A stretch of 64,000 bases of DNA from Corynebacterium minutissimum (GCF_000805675.1 NZ_JSEF01000015.1:124001-188000); one strand, 5' to 3'. Positions 36,040-48,575 are shown, counted from the first letter of the stretch. Notes: generated by a model not told the origin, from the sequence alone. Numbers and translations: made by a program.

Positions 36040-36089
36040 CTGTGGATAACGAGTCCGGGGTCACCCCACACCCTCGGGGTTATCCACAG
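36040..36089. promoter_or_regulatory. Inverted pair of perfect DnaA boxes
   Basis: CTGTGGATAAC (36040-36050) and GTTATCCACAG (36079-36089) form an exact 11-bp inverted repeat, each arm containing the consensus DnaA box TTATCCACA in opposite orientation. The 28 nt between are G+C-rich and contain CCGGGG and CCTCGGGG tracts. It lies between the DUF2469 gene (stop 7 nt away) and yraN. It could be a DnaA-binding control region or, less likely, a terminator. Confidence 0.6.
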
Positions 36090-36095
36090 CCTGGG

Positions 36096-36401
36096 CTAGT
36101 CCGGAAGCACGAAGTCCGGCTTGTCCAGCTCCTCAATGTTGACGTCCTTGTAGGTGATGACGCGAACGTAGCGCACGAAACGTGCGGAGCGGTACATGTC
36201 CCACACCCACGCATCCGACATGCGCACCTCGTAATAGACATCAGGTCCGGACGTGTGCGGGATAAGTTCGACGGCGTTGGCCAGGTAAAACCTGCGTTCG
36301 GTCTCCACCACATAGGAGAATTGGCTGACCACATCGCGGTACTCGCGGTACAGCGACAGCTCGACTTCAGCCTCGTAGTTATCGAGTTCCTCAGCGCTCA
36401 C
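36096..36401 (-). CDS. DUF2469 family protein
   Basis: A 101-residue acidic soluble protein, beginning MSAEELDNYEAEVELSLYRE, with VVETERRFYLANAVELIP and FVRYVRVITYKDVNIEEL. It is the DUF2469 type, one copy in nearly all actinobacteria, placed between rnhB and yraN. Function unknown. The length and high conservation suggest a core role. Confidence 0.9.
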   Translation of the reverse strand: MSAEELDNYEAEVELSLYREYRDVVSQFSYVVETERRFYLANAVELIPHTSGPDVYYEVRMSDAWVWDMYRSARFVRYVRVITYKDVNIEELDKPDFVLPD

Positions 36402-36492
36402 GGTGTGCTTCTCCTTCGCTCACGTCTCCGGTGGTTGTCACGTGTTGTGACAGAACGTGCCTCAGCTTACTTCCCGCACAGCGTTGAAGCGC

Positions 36493-37134
36493 TCAGGCGC
36501 GCGCGAGGAAATCCGCATGGGCGCCAGCAACATTGCGATAACTCATCCGGTGTTCCGGTGTTGCCCCCAAAAGAGCAATAGCCTCCTGGTGCGCGACGGT
36601 GCCATATCCCTTGTGACTGCTCAGCCCGTAGCCCGGGTAGCGCTGCTCAAGTTCCGCCATGAGACGATCCCGGGAAACCTTGGCCAAGATACTCGCTGCT
36701 GCAATACACCGCGCGGCGGCATCGCCACCGATGATCGGCAGCTGCGGGGAAGGGATACCGGGGACTGGGAGTGCGTCGGTAAGCACATAGCCCGGACGGA
36801 CCTCCAACTGCGCCACCGCGCGGCGCATGCCGGACACATTGGCGTGTTGGATTCCAAAGGTGTCGATTTCTCGAGCCTCAATGTGCACCACGGACCAGGC
36901 GAGAGCTCGCCGTTTAATGATCGGTTCCAACTGGGCACGTGCAACAGGGCTCAGTTTCTTGGAATCATCAAGGCGCTCAAGCCCCGGGAGGATACGTTCC
37001 GGAAGGATGCAGGCAGCAATGGTCACCGGGCCACAGCAGGCCCCTCGCCCAGCTTCATCCACGCCCGCCACCGGCCCCAGACCCGCCTTTGACAACGCCA
37101 CCTCATACGTGCGCTTTTGCTTCAGCCGCCTCAT
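36493..37134 (-). CDS. rnhB: Ribonuclease HII
   Basis: A 213-residue RNase HII that cuts RNA in RNA-DNA hybrids and single ribonucleotides in DNA. The metal-binding motif GVDEAGRGACCGP (about 22-34) supplies Asp and Glu; a third Asp is in LDDSKKLSP; the DALP and AAASILAKVSRDR blocks follow. Its start overlaps the stop of the downstream-strand signal peptidase by 4 nt. Confidence 0.95.
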   Translation of the reverse strand: MRRLKQKRTYEVALSKAGLGPVAGVDEAGRGACCGPVTIAACILPERILPGLERLDDSKKLSPVARAQLEPIIKRRALAWSVVHIEAREIDTFGIQHANVSGMRRAVAQLEVRPGYVLTDALPVPGIPSPQLPIIGGDAAARCIAAASILAKVSRDRLMAELEQRYPGYGLSSHKGYGTVAHQEAIALLGATPEHRMSYRNVAGAHADFLARA

Positions 37135-37859
37135 AGTTCTGGATGGTCGATCGGGTGCGCGCGGCTGACCGGCAGGACCACGGCTTCGACTTTGCCTCGC
37201 ACATTCTCGACGGGGATGGTGCCCTGCAGCTTATCGCCCAGATGCGCGCGGGAGTCGAGGGAATTGGTGCGGTTATCCCCCATGACCCACAGGTGACCGT
37301 CCGGTACCGTGACCGGACCAAAGTAGGCACCGCCGCACGCTTGTGAGGCCCCGCTACTATCGATGGGAATCTCGGGAGGGTCAAGGACAAAATCCTGGCT
37401 CGTTGCATGCCCGTCCACCATGATGGCAGGATCGCCTTCCTCGCAGGACACGGTCTGCCCGCCTGTGGCGATGACACGTTTGACCAGGATGTTGTCACCG
37501 TTGGGCACCAGCCCCACCACAGCGCCTAGGTTTTGCAGCCCGCGCACAACAACGTTGCGGGAACGTGCGACGTCAAACGAGGTATTCCACGAATCTGGTC
37601 CGGAAAAGACCACGACGTCTCCCGGCTGCGGGTCAGAGAAATAGTAGCTGACCTTCTGCACGACGATGCGGTCGTTCGCGCACCCAGGGCAGCCATGCAG
37701 GGTCGGTTCCATCGAGGACGATGGAATAAGGTACATCCGCCCCACAAAGGCTTGGATGAGAGCCAACACAGCAAAGGTCACCGCAAGCGCCCACACCACG
37801 TCGCGTGTGCGCAGGCGTGCGGCTTCCTGGCTGCGTTTAGGACTGGATGTCCGGGTCAT
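37131..37859 (-). CDS. lepB: Signal peptidase I, second tandem copy
   Basis: A 242-residue type I leader peptidase with one N-terminal membrane helix (about 20-40). The serine nucleophile is Ser49 (SSSMEPT), the general base Lys127 (LVKRVI), and the GDNRTNS box is near 205-211. A pair of Cys in HGCPGC (57, 60) is shared with the upstream copy. The N-terminus is much shorter than in the first copy. It begins inside the end of that copy (23-nt overlap). The open frame upstream of 37859 is antisense to nothing real and is discounted. Signal peptide cleavage on the outer face of the membrane. Confidence 0.93.
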   Translation of the reverse strand: MTRTSSPKRSQEAARLRTRDVVWALAVTFAVLALIQAFVGRMYLIPSSSMEPTLHGCPGCANDRIVVQKVSYYFSDPQPGDVVVFSGPDSWNTSFDVARSRNVVVRGLQNLGAVVGLVPNGDNILVKRVIATGGQTVSCEEGDPAIMVDGHATSQDFVLDPPEIPIDSSGASQACGGAYFGPVTVPDGHLWVMGDNRTNSLDSRAHLGDKLQGTIPVENVRGKVEAVVLPVSRAHPIDHPEL

Positions 37860-38694
37860 CGACCCCACCGATGCGGTTGAAGGGGAAGAACACGAACATG
37901 ACCTTGCCACGCACGTTCTCCAGGGGGATGGTGCCCTGGTACTCATCCTGCATGTGGTAGCGCGAGTCCGCCGATGCCGTGCGGTTATCACCCATCACCC
38001 AGATATTGCCTTCCGGTACGGTCACCGGACCAAAGTAAGCACCGCCGCAGGCATAGGAACCGGTAGTTTCGTCCACCTGGTAGGTGGGCGGGTCCTGAAC
38101 ATAGTCCTGCTCAATGGGCTTGCCATCTACCATGACGGCTGGGTCGCCCTCCTGGCAGGACACAGTCTGCCCACCGGTAGCGATAACTCGCTTGACCAGG
38201 GTGTTTTCATCCGGCGGGGTAAGCGAGACATAGCTCAAAGCATCCTGAATGCGGTGAATCACCGGGTTATCCGAGCGCGGGGATTGCCAGTTGGTATCCC
38301 AATCCTCGGTGCCCTTGAAGACGACAACATCACCCGGCTCTGGGTTCTTGTCGCCGTAATACGAGACCTTCTCGGTGAAAATACGGTCATTGTTGCAGCC
38401 GGCACAGCCATGCAGGGTCGGCTCCATCGAACCCGAAGGGATGACGTACTGGCGGCCCACAAAGTTCTGGAACACACCGACCACCGCGAGTACGCAGACC
38501 ACGACGATGACGGTCTCCAGGAACCACGGCATCTGCTTCTTTTCTTTCTCCTGCTCCTTCGCAGACAATGCAGTGCTTGGCGACGTCCCCCCTACCGCCG
38601 CATCCACGTTCTTCTCTGCGCCCCGCTCACCGCTGGTGACACCGTCGGCGAGGTTCTCAGAGACACCTTTAGTCATGTCCTTGTCTTTATCCAC
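37837..38694 (-). CDS. lepB: Signal peptidase I, first tandem copy
   Basis: A 285-residue type I leader peptidase with a 55-residue charged, disordered cytoplasmic N-terminus and one membrane helix (about 58-78). Catalytic residues Ser89 (SGSMEPT) and Lys168 (LVKRVI) and the GDNRTASADSR box are intact. The two copies align along the whole catalytic part, including the ATGGQTVSC and YACGGAYFGPVTVP blocks, so they arose by tandem duplication. It overlaps the second copy by 23 nt. Confidence 0.93.
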   Translation of the reverse strand: MDKDKDMTKGVSENLADGVTSGERGAEKNVDAAVGGTSPSTALSAKEQEKEKKQMPWFLETVIVVVCVLAVVGVFQNFVGRQYVIPSGSMEPTLHGCAGCNNDRIFTEKVSYYGDKNPEPGDVVVFKGTEDWDTNWQSPRSDNPVIHRIQDALSYVSLTPPDENTLVKRVIATGGQTVSCQEGDPAVMVDGKPIEQDYVQDPPTYQVDETTGSYACGGAYFGPVTVPEGNIWVMGDNRTASADSRYHMQDEYQGTIPLENVRGKVMFVFFPFNRIGGVDDPDIQS

Positions 38695-38766
38695 GTGCTA
38701 AATCCTAGCAATGTGCAACGACATCCTCGGTATGTGGCTCGGCAGGAGCAGCGTTGTAAAGCACAA

Positions 38767-38810
38767 AGCCCTCCGCCTTTCCCACCAGGAAAGGTGGGAA
38801 GCGGAGGGCT
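38767..38810 (-). terminator. Terminator after rplS
   Basis: AGCCCTCCGC pairs with GCGGAGGGCT around an inner TTCCCACC/GGTGGGAA stem. On the minus strand it ends in TTTGTGCTTT. It lies 18 nt after the rplS stop and before lepB. Confidence 0.85.
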
Positions 38811-38827
38811 GAGCAGAGCAGCTAGAA

Positions 38828-39172
38828 CTAGCGACGCTCCTTGATGCGGGCCTTCTTGCCGCGCAGGTCGCGCAGGTAGTACAGCTTGGCGCGGCGAACG
38901 CGGCCACGACGAACTACCTCGATGGAGGCGATGTTCGGGGAGTGAACCGGGAAGGTACGCTCCACGCCGATGCCGAAGGAGACCTTACGGACAGTGAAGG
39001 TCTCGCGGATGCCGTCGCCCTGGCGGCGAATGCAGACGCCCTTGAAAAGCTGGGTACGCTCGGTGCTGCCCTCGATAACCTTGACGTTGACGTCGAGGGT
39101 GTCACCCGGGCGGAAGGACGGGATATCGTCACGCAGCTGTGTTGCGTCAACCTTGTCAATGAGGTTTGCCAT
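38828..39172 (-). CDS. rplS: 50S ribosomal protein L19
   Basis: A 114-residue L19, standard length, with [16 protein letters not shown], the [15 protein letters not shown] block and the basic C-terminus [26 protein letters not shown] precedes the ATG. Elsewhere rplS follows trmD; here trmD lies 12 kb away, with the thiamine operon and others in between. Confidence 0.97.
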   Translation of the reverse strand: MANLIDKVDATQLRDDIPSFRPGDTLDVNVKVIEGSTERTQLFKGVCIRRQGDGIRETFTVRKVSFGIGVERTFPVHSPNIASIEVVRRGRVRRAKLYYLRDLRGKKARIKERR

Positions 39173-39306
39173 TGAATGTTTTCCTTTTCAGTTTAAGACA
39201 GAGGACCCTAGCGCCACCTTTCGGTAGCTGACCGGTTCGTGCCTGTTACATAGAACAACGTCATCTTTCCATATCCCACCCCCACCGGCCAAATTGTTCC
39301 AAACGC

Positions 39307-39336
39307 CTGACATGGCTGGGATTTACCCTCTATGGT
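39307..39336 (+). promoter_or_regulatory. Promoter of the thiamine operon
   Basis: CTGACA (39307-39312), 18-nt spacer, TATGGT (39331-39336). Transcription would start near 39343, just before the TPP riboswitch aptamer. Confidence 0.55.
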
Positions 39337-39351
39337 GGGAAACGCACTGAT

Positions 39352-41898
<2,547 letters not shown>

Positions 41899-41902
<4 letters not shown>

Positions 41903-43040
41903 GTACCGCCACTGATTCTTCCGTCATCATTGTCGGCGCAGGTGTAGTGGGCCTAGCCACCGCAGTGGAGCTGGCTTCCCGGGGTCACGAGATCACCGTG
42001 CTCGATCCCGCGCCGGCATCCGGTGCCACGCACTTCGCCGGAGGGATGCTCGCCCCCACCGCTGAGGTGGTGTATCAGCAGGATCCGCTCTTTCCCTTGA
42101 TGCGAGCCTCCGGCGAGTGGTACCCGGAACTTATCGATCTGGTGGCATCCCACACGGAGGTTCCCACCGGCTACCGTGATGAAGGCACCTTCGTCGTCGC
42201 CGCTGACCGGGCGGATGCCCAGCACCTTACTGAGTTAACTGACTATCAATCTCTCCACGGCATGGAGGTCGAGCGCGTGCCCGTGCGCGAGGCCCGCCGC
42301 GCCGAACCGCTTCTTTCCCCGCGTCTCGCCGCTGCCGTGAGCATCCCCGGTGATACCCAGGTTTTTCCCCGCCAGTGGGCCGCTTCGCTGCTGAGCGCAG
42401 CCCAAGAACTCGGCGTGCGTTTCTTTCGTACGGCAGCGCAGTCGGTTGATGCCGCTAGAGGCGTGGTCAGCACTCCCGCTGGTAACTTCCACGCCGATGA
42501 CGTCGTTCTGGCTGCTGGCCTGGGCGCCCGCGACGTCGACTGGGCACGCTCGGCGGGATTAGAACGCTCTCCCCTCCAACTACGCCCGGTGTACGGCGAC
42601 ATCGTGCGCCTGCGCGTGCCAGAGCACCTGCAGCCGCTGCTTAACCGGGTCGTCCGCGGCTTCGTGGAGGACCGCCCCATCTACCTCATCCCTCGAGCCG
42701 ATGGCACCTTGGCCGTTGGCGCTACCTCCCGCGAGGATACTCTCACCACGGCCCAGGCCGGCGGGGTCTACGCACTGCTTCGCGACGCCATCCGCATCCT
42801 CCCCGCCGTCGAGGAGTGCGAGTTCCTCGAGGCCAGCGCAGGTGCTCGTCCCGGCACACCGGATGACCTGCCTTATCTTGGCCGCGTCAGCGACCGGCTC
42901 GTCATCTCTACCGGCTATTTCCGCCACGGCATCCTGCTCACGGCCCTGGCCGCGCGCTGTACCCGCGAGCTCATCGAAGGCACTGATCCCAGCATCGATC
43001 TCACTGCCTGTCATCCCCTGCGACACCTCAAGGAGCACCA

Positions 43041-43044
<4 letters not shown>
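41899..43044 (+). CDS. thiO: Glycine oxidase ThiO
   Basis: A 381-residue FAD amino-acid oxidase making iminoglycine for the thiazole ring. The FAD-binding N-terminus IIVGAGVVGLATAVELASRGH, the HFAGGMLAPTAEV block, and the C-terminal YLIPRADGTLAVGATSRED and ATGYFRHGILL-like stretch (STGYFRHGILLT) are typical of the DAO family. It lies between thiE and thiS and overlaps both by 4 nt. Confidence 0.93.
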
Positions 43045-44025
<981 letters not shown>

Positions 44026-44058
44026 CCCACCACCGCCCCTTGTAGAAGGACTGCCATC

Positions 44059-45117
44059 ATGCTCAGCGAGACCGAACTCGCCCGGACCGCGCGCCAACGC
44101 CTCTTGCCCGGCTTCGGCGACGTCGCCCAAGAACGACTCAATTCCGCGCACGTGCTCGTCGTGGGCGCCGGCGGGCTCGGTTGCCCCGCCCTTCAGCAGC
44201 TGGCCGCCGCAGGAATTGGCCGCATCACGCTCATTGATTCCGATACCGTCGACATCAGTAACCTGCACAGGCAGGTGTTGTTTGGCGCGGGGGACGTCGG
44301 CAAGCCCAAGGCGGAGGTCGCAGCCGCACGCGCCCGTGAACTCGCCCCCGAGCTCACCATCACCGCGCTTCAGCAGCGCCTCGAATCTTCCAACGTCCTC
44401 GAGTTATGTGCTGCCGCTGACCTCGTCCTCGATGGCTCCGATACCTTCGACACGAAATACCTCGTCGCCGATGCCTGCGAAATCACCTCCACCCCACTGG
44501 CCTGGGGAACCGTGCTGCGCTATGGCGGGCAGTCCGCCCTGTGGCACTCCGGCCACAACTGTGACGACGGGCGCGGGGTGGGCCTGCGCGATCTTTTCCC
44601 CGCCCCGCCCACCGGTGAATCCCTCGAGTGCTCCACAGCTGGCGTTCTCGGGGCCACGACGTCGGTGGTTGCAGGGCTGATGGCCACCGCGGCGCTAGGC
44701 TGGCTGGGCAAGCTGCCGCACTACGAGGAGCTTCTTGGCCGTGTAACCTCCTACGACGCTCTCCCCGGCAGCTTCCGCTCGCTGCGCGTGGGCGCCGACT
44801 CAGACCGTCCACTCGTAACTGCATTGTCCGGCCAGCCCACCTTGCCGCCAGAGCTTCGCGACGGCCACGCCGCGCTCCTCGACATCTCCGAACACCCCAC
44901 CCCTTCTGCTGGTGCGGTGTCACTTCCCTGGCATACCGTCATAGATGAGGACTCTGTGCGCCGCGCACTCGCCTCCTGCAACTCAGACTTGGTGTACGTG
45001 GCCTGCCCCTCCGGCGGGCGCAGCACCGGATTTGCCTTGCGCTACGCGGACCTCGCCGCCGACATGGGCATCGAGCTGCGCAACCTCCCCGGCGGGCTCA
45101 ATGCCTACAGCTTCTAG
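44059..45117 (+). CDS. thiF: ThiF/MoeB-type adenylyltransferase with C-terminal rhodanese domain
   Basis: A 352-residue protein. The E1-like domain has GAGGLG (36-41), the DSDTVDISNLHRQ block and LDGSDTFDTKYL. The rhodanese domain (about 265-352) has the active loop CPSGGRS with Cys316. The two CxxC zinc pairs usual in MoeB/ThiF are absent: GVGLRDLFPAPP stands where the first (CYRCLFP-like) is expected, and GADSDRPLV where the second would be; Cys191 remains. It should activate ThiS and supply sulfur. Last gene of the operon; it overlaps the convergent YhgE gene by 4 nt. Confidence 0.88.
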   Translation: MLSETELARTARQRLLPGFGDVAQERLNSAHVLVVGAGGLGCPALQQLAAAGIGRITLIDSDTVDISNLHRQVLFGAGDVGKPKAEVAAARARELAPELTITALQQRLESSNVLELCAAADLVLDGSDTFDTKYLVADACEITSTPLAWGTVLRYGGQSALWHSGHNCDDGRGVGLRDLFPAPPTGESLECSTAGVLGATTSVVAGLMATAALGWLGKLPHYEELLGRVTSYDALPGSFRSLRVGADSDRPLVTALSGQPTLPPELRDGHAALLDISEHPTPSAGAVSLPWHTVIDEDSVRRALASCNSDLVYVACPSGGRSTGFALRYADLAADMGIELRNLPGGLNAYSF

Positions 45118-47279
45118 GCGCTCGCCGCGACCTTCGAGCGGAAGAGGTGCTCATCCAGGATGCGAGCCGTGCCGTGGTGGCGGGCTCGGAACACCACGCA
45201 GGAGGCCACCAGTGCCAAAGCGGTCACGATGAACAGAACGGCGATACCCGCCCAAAAGGTTCCATCGTGGATACCGTCCGTAGCTCGGGTAAAGGCATTC
45301 TTCGCATACGACATCGGGTGGAATGGATGCAGCAGACTCAGCGGGCGTGGAATGGCAGCTACCGGCCACACACCTCCAAAGACCATGATCCCGAGGGCAA
45401 AGGCGCCGACGGAAAAGATTGCTCCAATTTTGCGGCCGAACGTGACCAGGAAGAACTGGTACGTCGCCGCACCGACCGCGGCGATCGCAGCAATAACGAG
45501 AAGCATCATCGGCCAGCTGGCTGGGGACCACCCCACCGTGGCTGACATGAAAGCCATGAAGCCCAGAACCAGGAAGTTGAGACCTGCCACCACACCGAAC
45601 GCTGCCAGGACGCCACGAACCGGGCTGGACGCGGCCCCACTGCGCCGCCCCAGATAGTACGGCAGCGTCATCGCTAGAAGCAGCATTACGAGGAAGCCAA
45701 AGACCAGCACGAAGAGCATCGATGCTCCGCCCGTAATGTTCTTGTGCGTCGGGTCGATCGGGTTAACCACAGTCTGCACCGGGTGAACATTGGATGAGGT
45801 GAAGTTGATGGGCACCGCCATGTTTTGTGCAGAGGTATCTGGTTGGCTGATGGAGGGAGCCTTCGCTGCGCCATCGGCCAACTTGGTGGCAAGTTCGTTG
45901 GAACCTTCCTTGAGTTGGTCCATACCTGCCTTCAACTCTGTGCCACCGGACGTCAACTGGCTTGTTCCATCTTTGAGCGTGCCTGTGCCCTCATGAAGAC
46001 GAGAAGCACCATCGTGGAGCTGGACGGCACCACTGCTGAGCTCACCCACACCGTTGCGCAGTTCTTGAGTTCCTCCGGCCAGACGGTGGGCGCCGTCGTT
46101 GAGCGCCGTCATGCCGCCCAGGTATTCCGAGTTCGGGTCAGACAAGTTGTAATAAAGCTGGCCAGTTCCGGCGGACAACTTTTCTAATTGGGCCACCATA
46201 TTGCCGCTCGTTGCCGGGTCAAGTTTGGAGACCAAAGAGTACAGCTGCTCGGCCTGCTCGGTCATGTTGAGGTTTCGAAGGACGTCGACAAGCTGCAGCA
46301 GCGCAGGTACAACAGCCTGAGCCTGCTTGAGAATTGGGATAAGCATGCCTGTGAGCTGATTAACACCGCCATCAATCTGGCCTGCACCATCAGCAAGGCG
46401 CTCGGTGCCAGCGAGCAGTTTATCCGAGCCGTCTGCAAGCTGAGCAGCACCATTATCCAGTTGGGCGGCGCCAGCACTCAGACGCCCGACACCATCGTTA
46501 AGTCGCGTCGTGCCATCCAGAAGCTGACCCGTACCGTTATTGAGCTCAGTCGCACCGGAGTCAAGTTTGGCAATGCCCTCAACCGCGCGGGCACCGCCGT
46601 CTTGGAGCTTGCCCGCACCCTCGTCCAAGCGCCCAGCGCCTTGCGCCGCCGTTCCCAAGCCATCACTAAGCTTGTTGAGTCCCTCAATGACCTGGTCGGC
46701 ATATTTCTTGGAAATTGCATTCTCCACACTGGTTTGTACCTGCGGGATGAGGCTCGACGAAATCACCGAGCCATTCGTGCCGTAATAGTCATTGGTGGCG
46801 AAGTGAATCTCCGGCTTTACCGGCTTCTCACTAATAATCGTCACGGCCTGCTCGGAGAAGTTCTTCGGAATGGTCACGACCATGAGGTACTTGCCCTTAA
46901 GCAGCCCCTCATCCCCGTCGCCCTTGCTGACCTCGGCGAAATTGAGATACTCCGTTTCCATGAGGCCCTCGACGACCTGATCACCGTAGTTGGTGTACTT
47001 GCCTTGCTTCTCGACGCCCACATCCTCATTCACCACCGCCAAGTCAATATTGCGCATGTACTTGGAGGGATCCCACATGGCCCACATCATGGTGCCAGCG
47101 ACGACGATGGGGGCGACGAGCAGAAAGACAATTAATACTCGCGACAGTGTGCTCCTCGGCCGCCAGTCCAGAACGCGGTGCCACCCCATCGCCTCGCTAC
47201 TGTCAGCTCTCCCGTCCGACTTTGTCGGCGAAGCATCATTCGCTGCATACGCAGTACTCGTTTTAGTCGCTTGGCTCAT
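45114..47279 (-). CDS. YhgE/Pip-family membrane protein
   Basis: A 721-residue protein. One N-terminal membrane helix (about 47-70) is followed by a large extracytoplasmic region (about 70-505) and then five or six membrane helices at the C-terminus (about 535-705, ABC-2-permease-like). The outer region contains many 7-residue units of the form L-x-x-G-x-x-x (for example LNNGTGQLLDGTTRLNDG), predicted as a coiled coil or helical bundle. Related proteins act as phage receptors (Pip) in lactococci and as parts of export or type VII-like systems. Start at 47279 with GAGGAG upstream. Confidence 0.85.
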   Translation of the reverse strand: MSQATKTSTAYAANDASPTKSDGRADSSEAMGWHRVLDWRPRSTLSRVLIVFLLVAPIVVAGTMMWAMWDPSKYMRNIDLAVVNEDVGVEKQGKYTNYGDQVVEGLMETEYLNFAEVSKGDGDEGLLKGKYLMVVTIPKNFSEQAVTIISEKPVKPEIHFATNDYYGTNGSVISSSLIPQVQTSVENAISKKYADQVIEGLNKLSDGLGTAAQGAGRLDEGAGKLQDGGARAVEGIAKLDSGATELNNGTGQLLDGTTRLNDGVGRLSAGAAQLDNGAAQLADGSDKLLAGTERLADGAGQIDGGVNQLTGMLIPILKQAQAVVPALLQLVDVLRNLNMTEQAEQLYSLVSKLDPATSGNMVAQLEKLSAGTGQLYYNLSDPNSEYLGGMTALNDGAHRLAGGTQELRNGVGELSSGAVQLHDGASRLHEGTGTLKDGTSQLTSGGTELKAGMDQLKEGSNELATKLADGAAKAPSISQPDTSAQNMAVPINFTSSNVHPVQTVVNPIDPTHKNITGGASMLFVLVFGFLVMLLLAMTLPYYLGRRSGAASSPVRGVLAAFGVVAGLNFLVLGFMAFMSATVGWSPASWPMMLLVIAAIAAVGAATYQFFLVTFGRKIGAIFSVGAFALGIMVFGGVWPVAAIPRPLSLLHPFHPMSYAKNAFTRATDGIHDGTFWAGIAVLFIVTALALVASCVVFRARHHGTARILDEHLFRSKVAASA

Positions 47280-47461
47280 GCCCGTCTCCTCATAGTGATA
47301 GTTCAGGTCCGCTTGCAGCCGTCCTTCCAGGAATTTCCACCCAAAGGGCAAACGTGAGCGAGGCCACTATGTCGTTTGTTTCAACAAACATACCACCACT
47401 TGAGTTACTGGCGTACACTTACAGTCATTCGCATTCCGTGTGTCCCGCACTCCCCTTCCGG

Positions 47462-47490
47462 TTGCGGGGTTGGGTGGGGTGCTTTAGTGT
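47462..47490 (+). promoter_or_regulatory. Promoter of the HNH gene
   Basis: TTGCGG (47462-47467), 17-nt spacer, TAGTGT (47485-47490). The ATG at 47499 is 8 nt after the -10, so the mRNA would be leaderless or nearly so. Confidence 0.45.
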
Positions 47491-47498
47491 TCTGGGTC

Positions 47499-48575
47499 AT
47501 GGGGGATTTAGAAACCTATTTCTCCTACCGCAACTCGGGGATCACACTGGTGGAGCAAGCGGTAGGAGGCGAGAAACGTTTACGCGCACTCGGCGCTTCG
47601 CCTGCCGATGCCGCCGAGCTGGCACGCCTGAACCACATTTACTTCGGCGCCACGAAATTCACGGGTAAACAACGACAAGCTCGCCACCGGGCCGCAGAGC
47701 AAGGCCACGACTTAGCCACGCTCAGCCTGATTGAGTCCTACACCGCCAAGCTGAAAAATCAGCTGCATGCCTGGAACCTACGCCTCAAGCTTGCCGGCAC
47801 GCCCGCCCACAGCATCCCCGCCGTGGCGGCCAAACGGCTCAAAGAGCTCAAGCCCAAACGTGTCCCCACACCCGGGGTGCGCATGACCTACCGTGCAGAC
47901 GGGCCACACTCGCTAACAATTACCGATGATCCCATGACCGTCACCGAGATGCGTGGCGTGCTGGAATCCATCAATAAGGACAACCTGCTCGACGCCTCCC
48001 GGCACGTTTTCTTCAATAAATCTCACGGCGGTACCAAACCTGCTGTTCTCACCAGCGTGGTGGTGACCTTGGATAAGCTCGACAAGATTGTTAGCGGCGA
48101 CGGTGATGACATCGTGCTGGAGCTCACCAACGGTGGCCGTATGACTGGCACGCAGTTTTTGAACTACAAGTTTGCCGAGATCGGCTACGTCACCCTGGTC
48201 CATCCCACGATTGGGCCGGTGTGGCTGCACCGCATGAAACGCTTAGCCGGGTTTGAACAACGCATGATGGCTAGTGCTGAGCACCCCACCTGTGCCAGGA
48301 AGGGATGTAATAAACCGGCTGATTATGCCCACGTGCATCACCTGGTGCCATGGAAGGCCGGTGGTACCACCGACCCGCCGAATCTAACAATGCTGTGTGC
48401 CTATCACAACGGGGTTAATGATGATGACCCGGAGAAACCCACCGGAGCCGGCTACGTCTTCCGATCACGCGGAGAGGTGGACTACATTCCACCCTGGGCA
48501 GAACCAATCACCGCCCAAGCTGCCTACCAACAAGCCCAACAAGCTACCGCACGAGGACCAGACAAACCCGACTAA
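47499..48575 (+). CDS. DUF222-type HNH endonuclease-like protein
   Basis: A 358-residue protein with a helical N-terminal two-thirds and an HNH domain near 263-300: CARKGCNKPADYAHVHHLVPW then GGTTDPPNLTMLCAYHN, with the zinc cysteines, the HH pair and the final His. Such proteins (13E12-like/DUF222 group) occur in several to many copies in actinobacterial genomes and may be mobile or defence-related; no evidence here. The frame runs 41 codons further upstream, but the ATG at 47499 has a well-placed promoter. No partner gene is seen. Confidence 0.8.
   Translation: MGDLETYFSYRNSGITLVEQAVGGEKRLRALGASPADAAELARLNHIYFGATKFTGKQRQARHRAAEQGHDLATLSLIESYTAKLKNQLHAWNLRLKLAGTPAHSIPAVAAKRLKELKPKRVPTPGVRMTYRADGPHSLTITDDPMTVTEMRGVLESINKDNLLDASRHVFFNKSHGGTKPAVLTSVVVTLDKLDKIVSGDGDDIVLELTNGGRMTGTQFLNYKFAEIGYVTLVHPTIGPVWLHRMKRLAGFEQRMMASAEHPTCARKGCNKPADYAHVHHLVPWKAGGTTDPPNLTMLCAYHNGVNDDDPEKPTGAGYVFRSRGEVDYIPPWAEPITAQAAYQQAQQATARGPDKPD

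Noticed and set aside
36040-36089. Simple terminator for DUF2469
   Set aside because: The outer arms are exact DnaA boxes, the inner stem has bulges and no T-tract follows on the minus strand, so a binding site is more likely; a terminator role is not excluded.
37666-38844. A 392-codon plus-strand frame
   Set aside because: Antisense to the two signal peptidase genes and rplS end; no recognisable domain.
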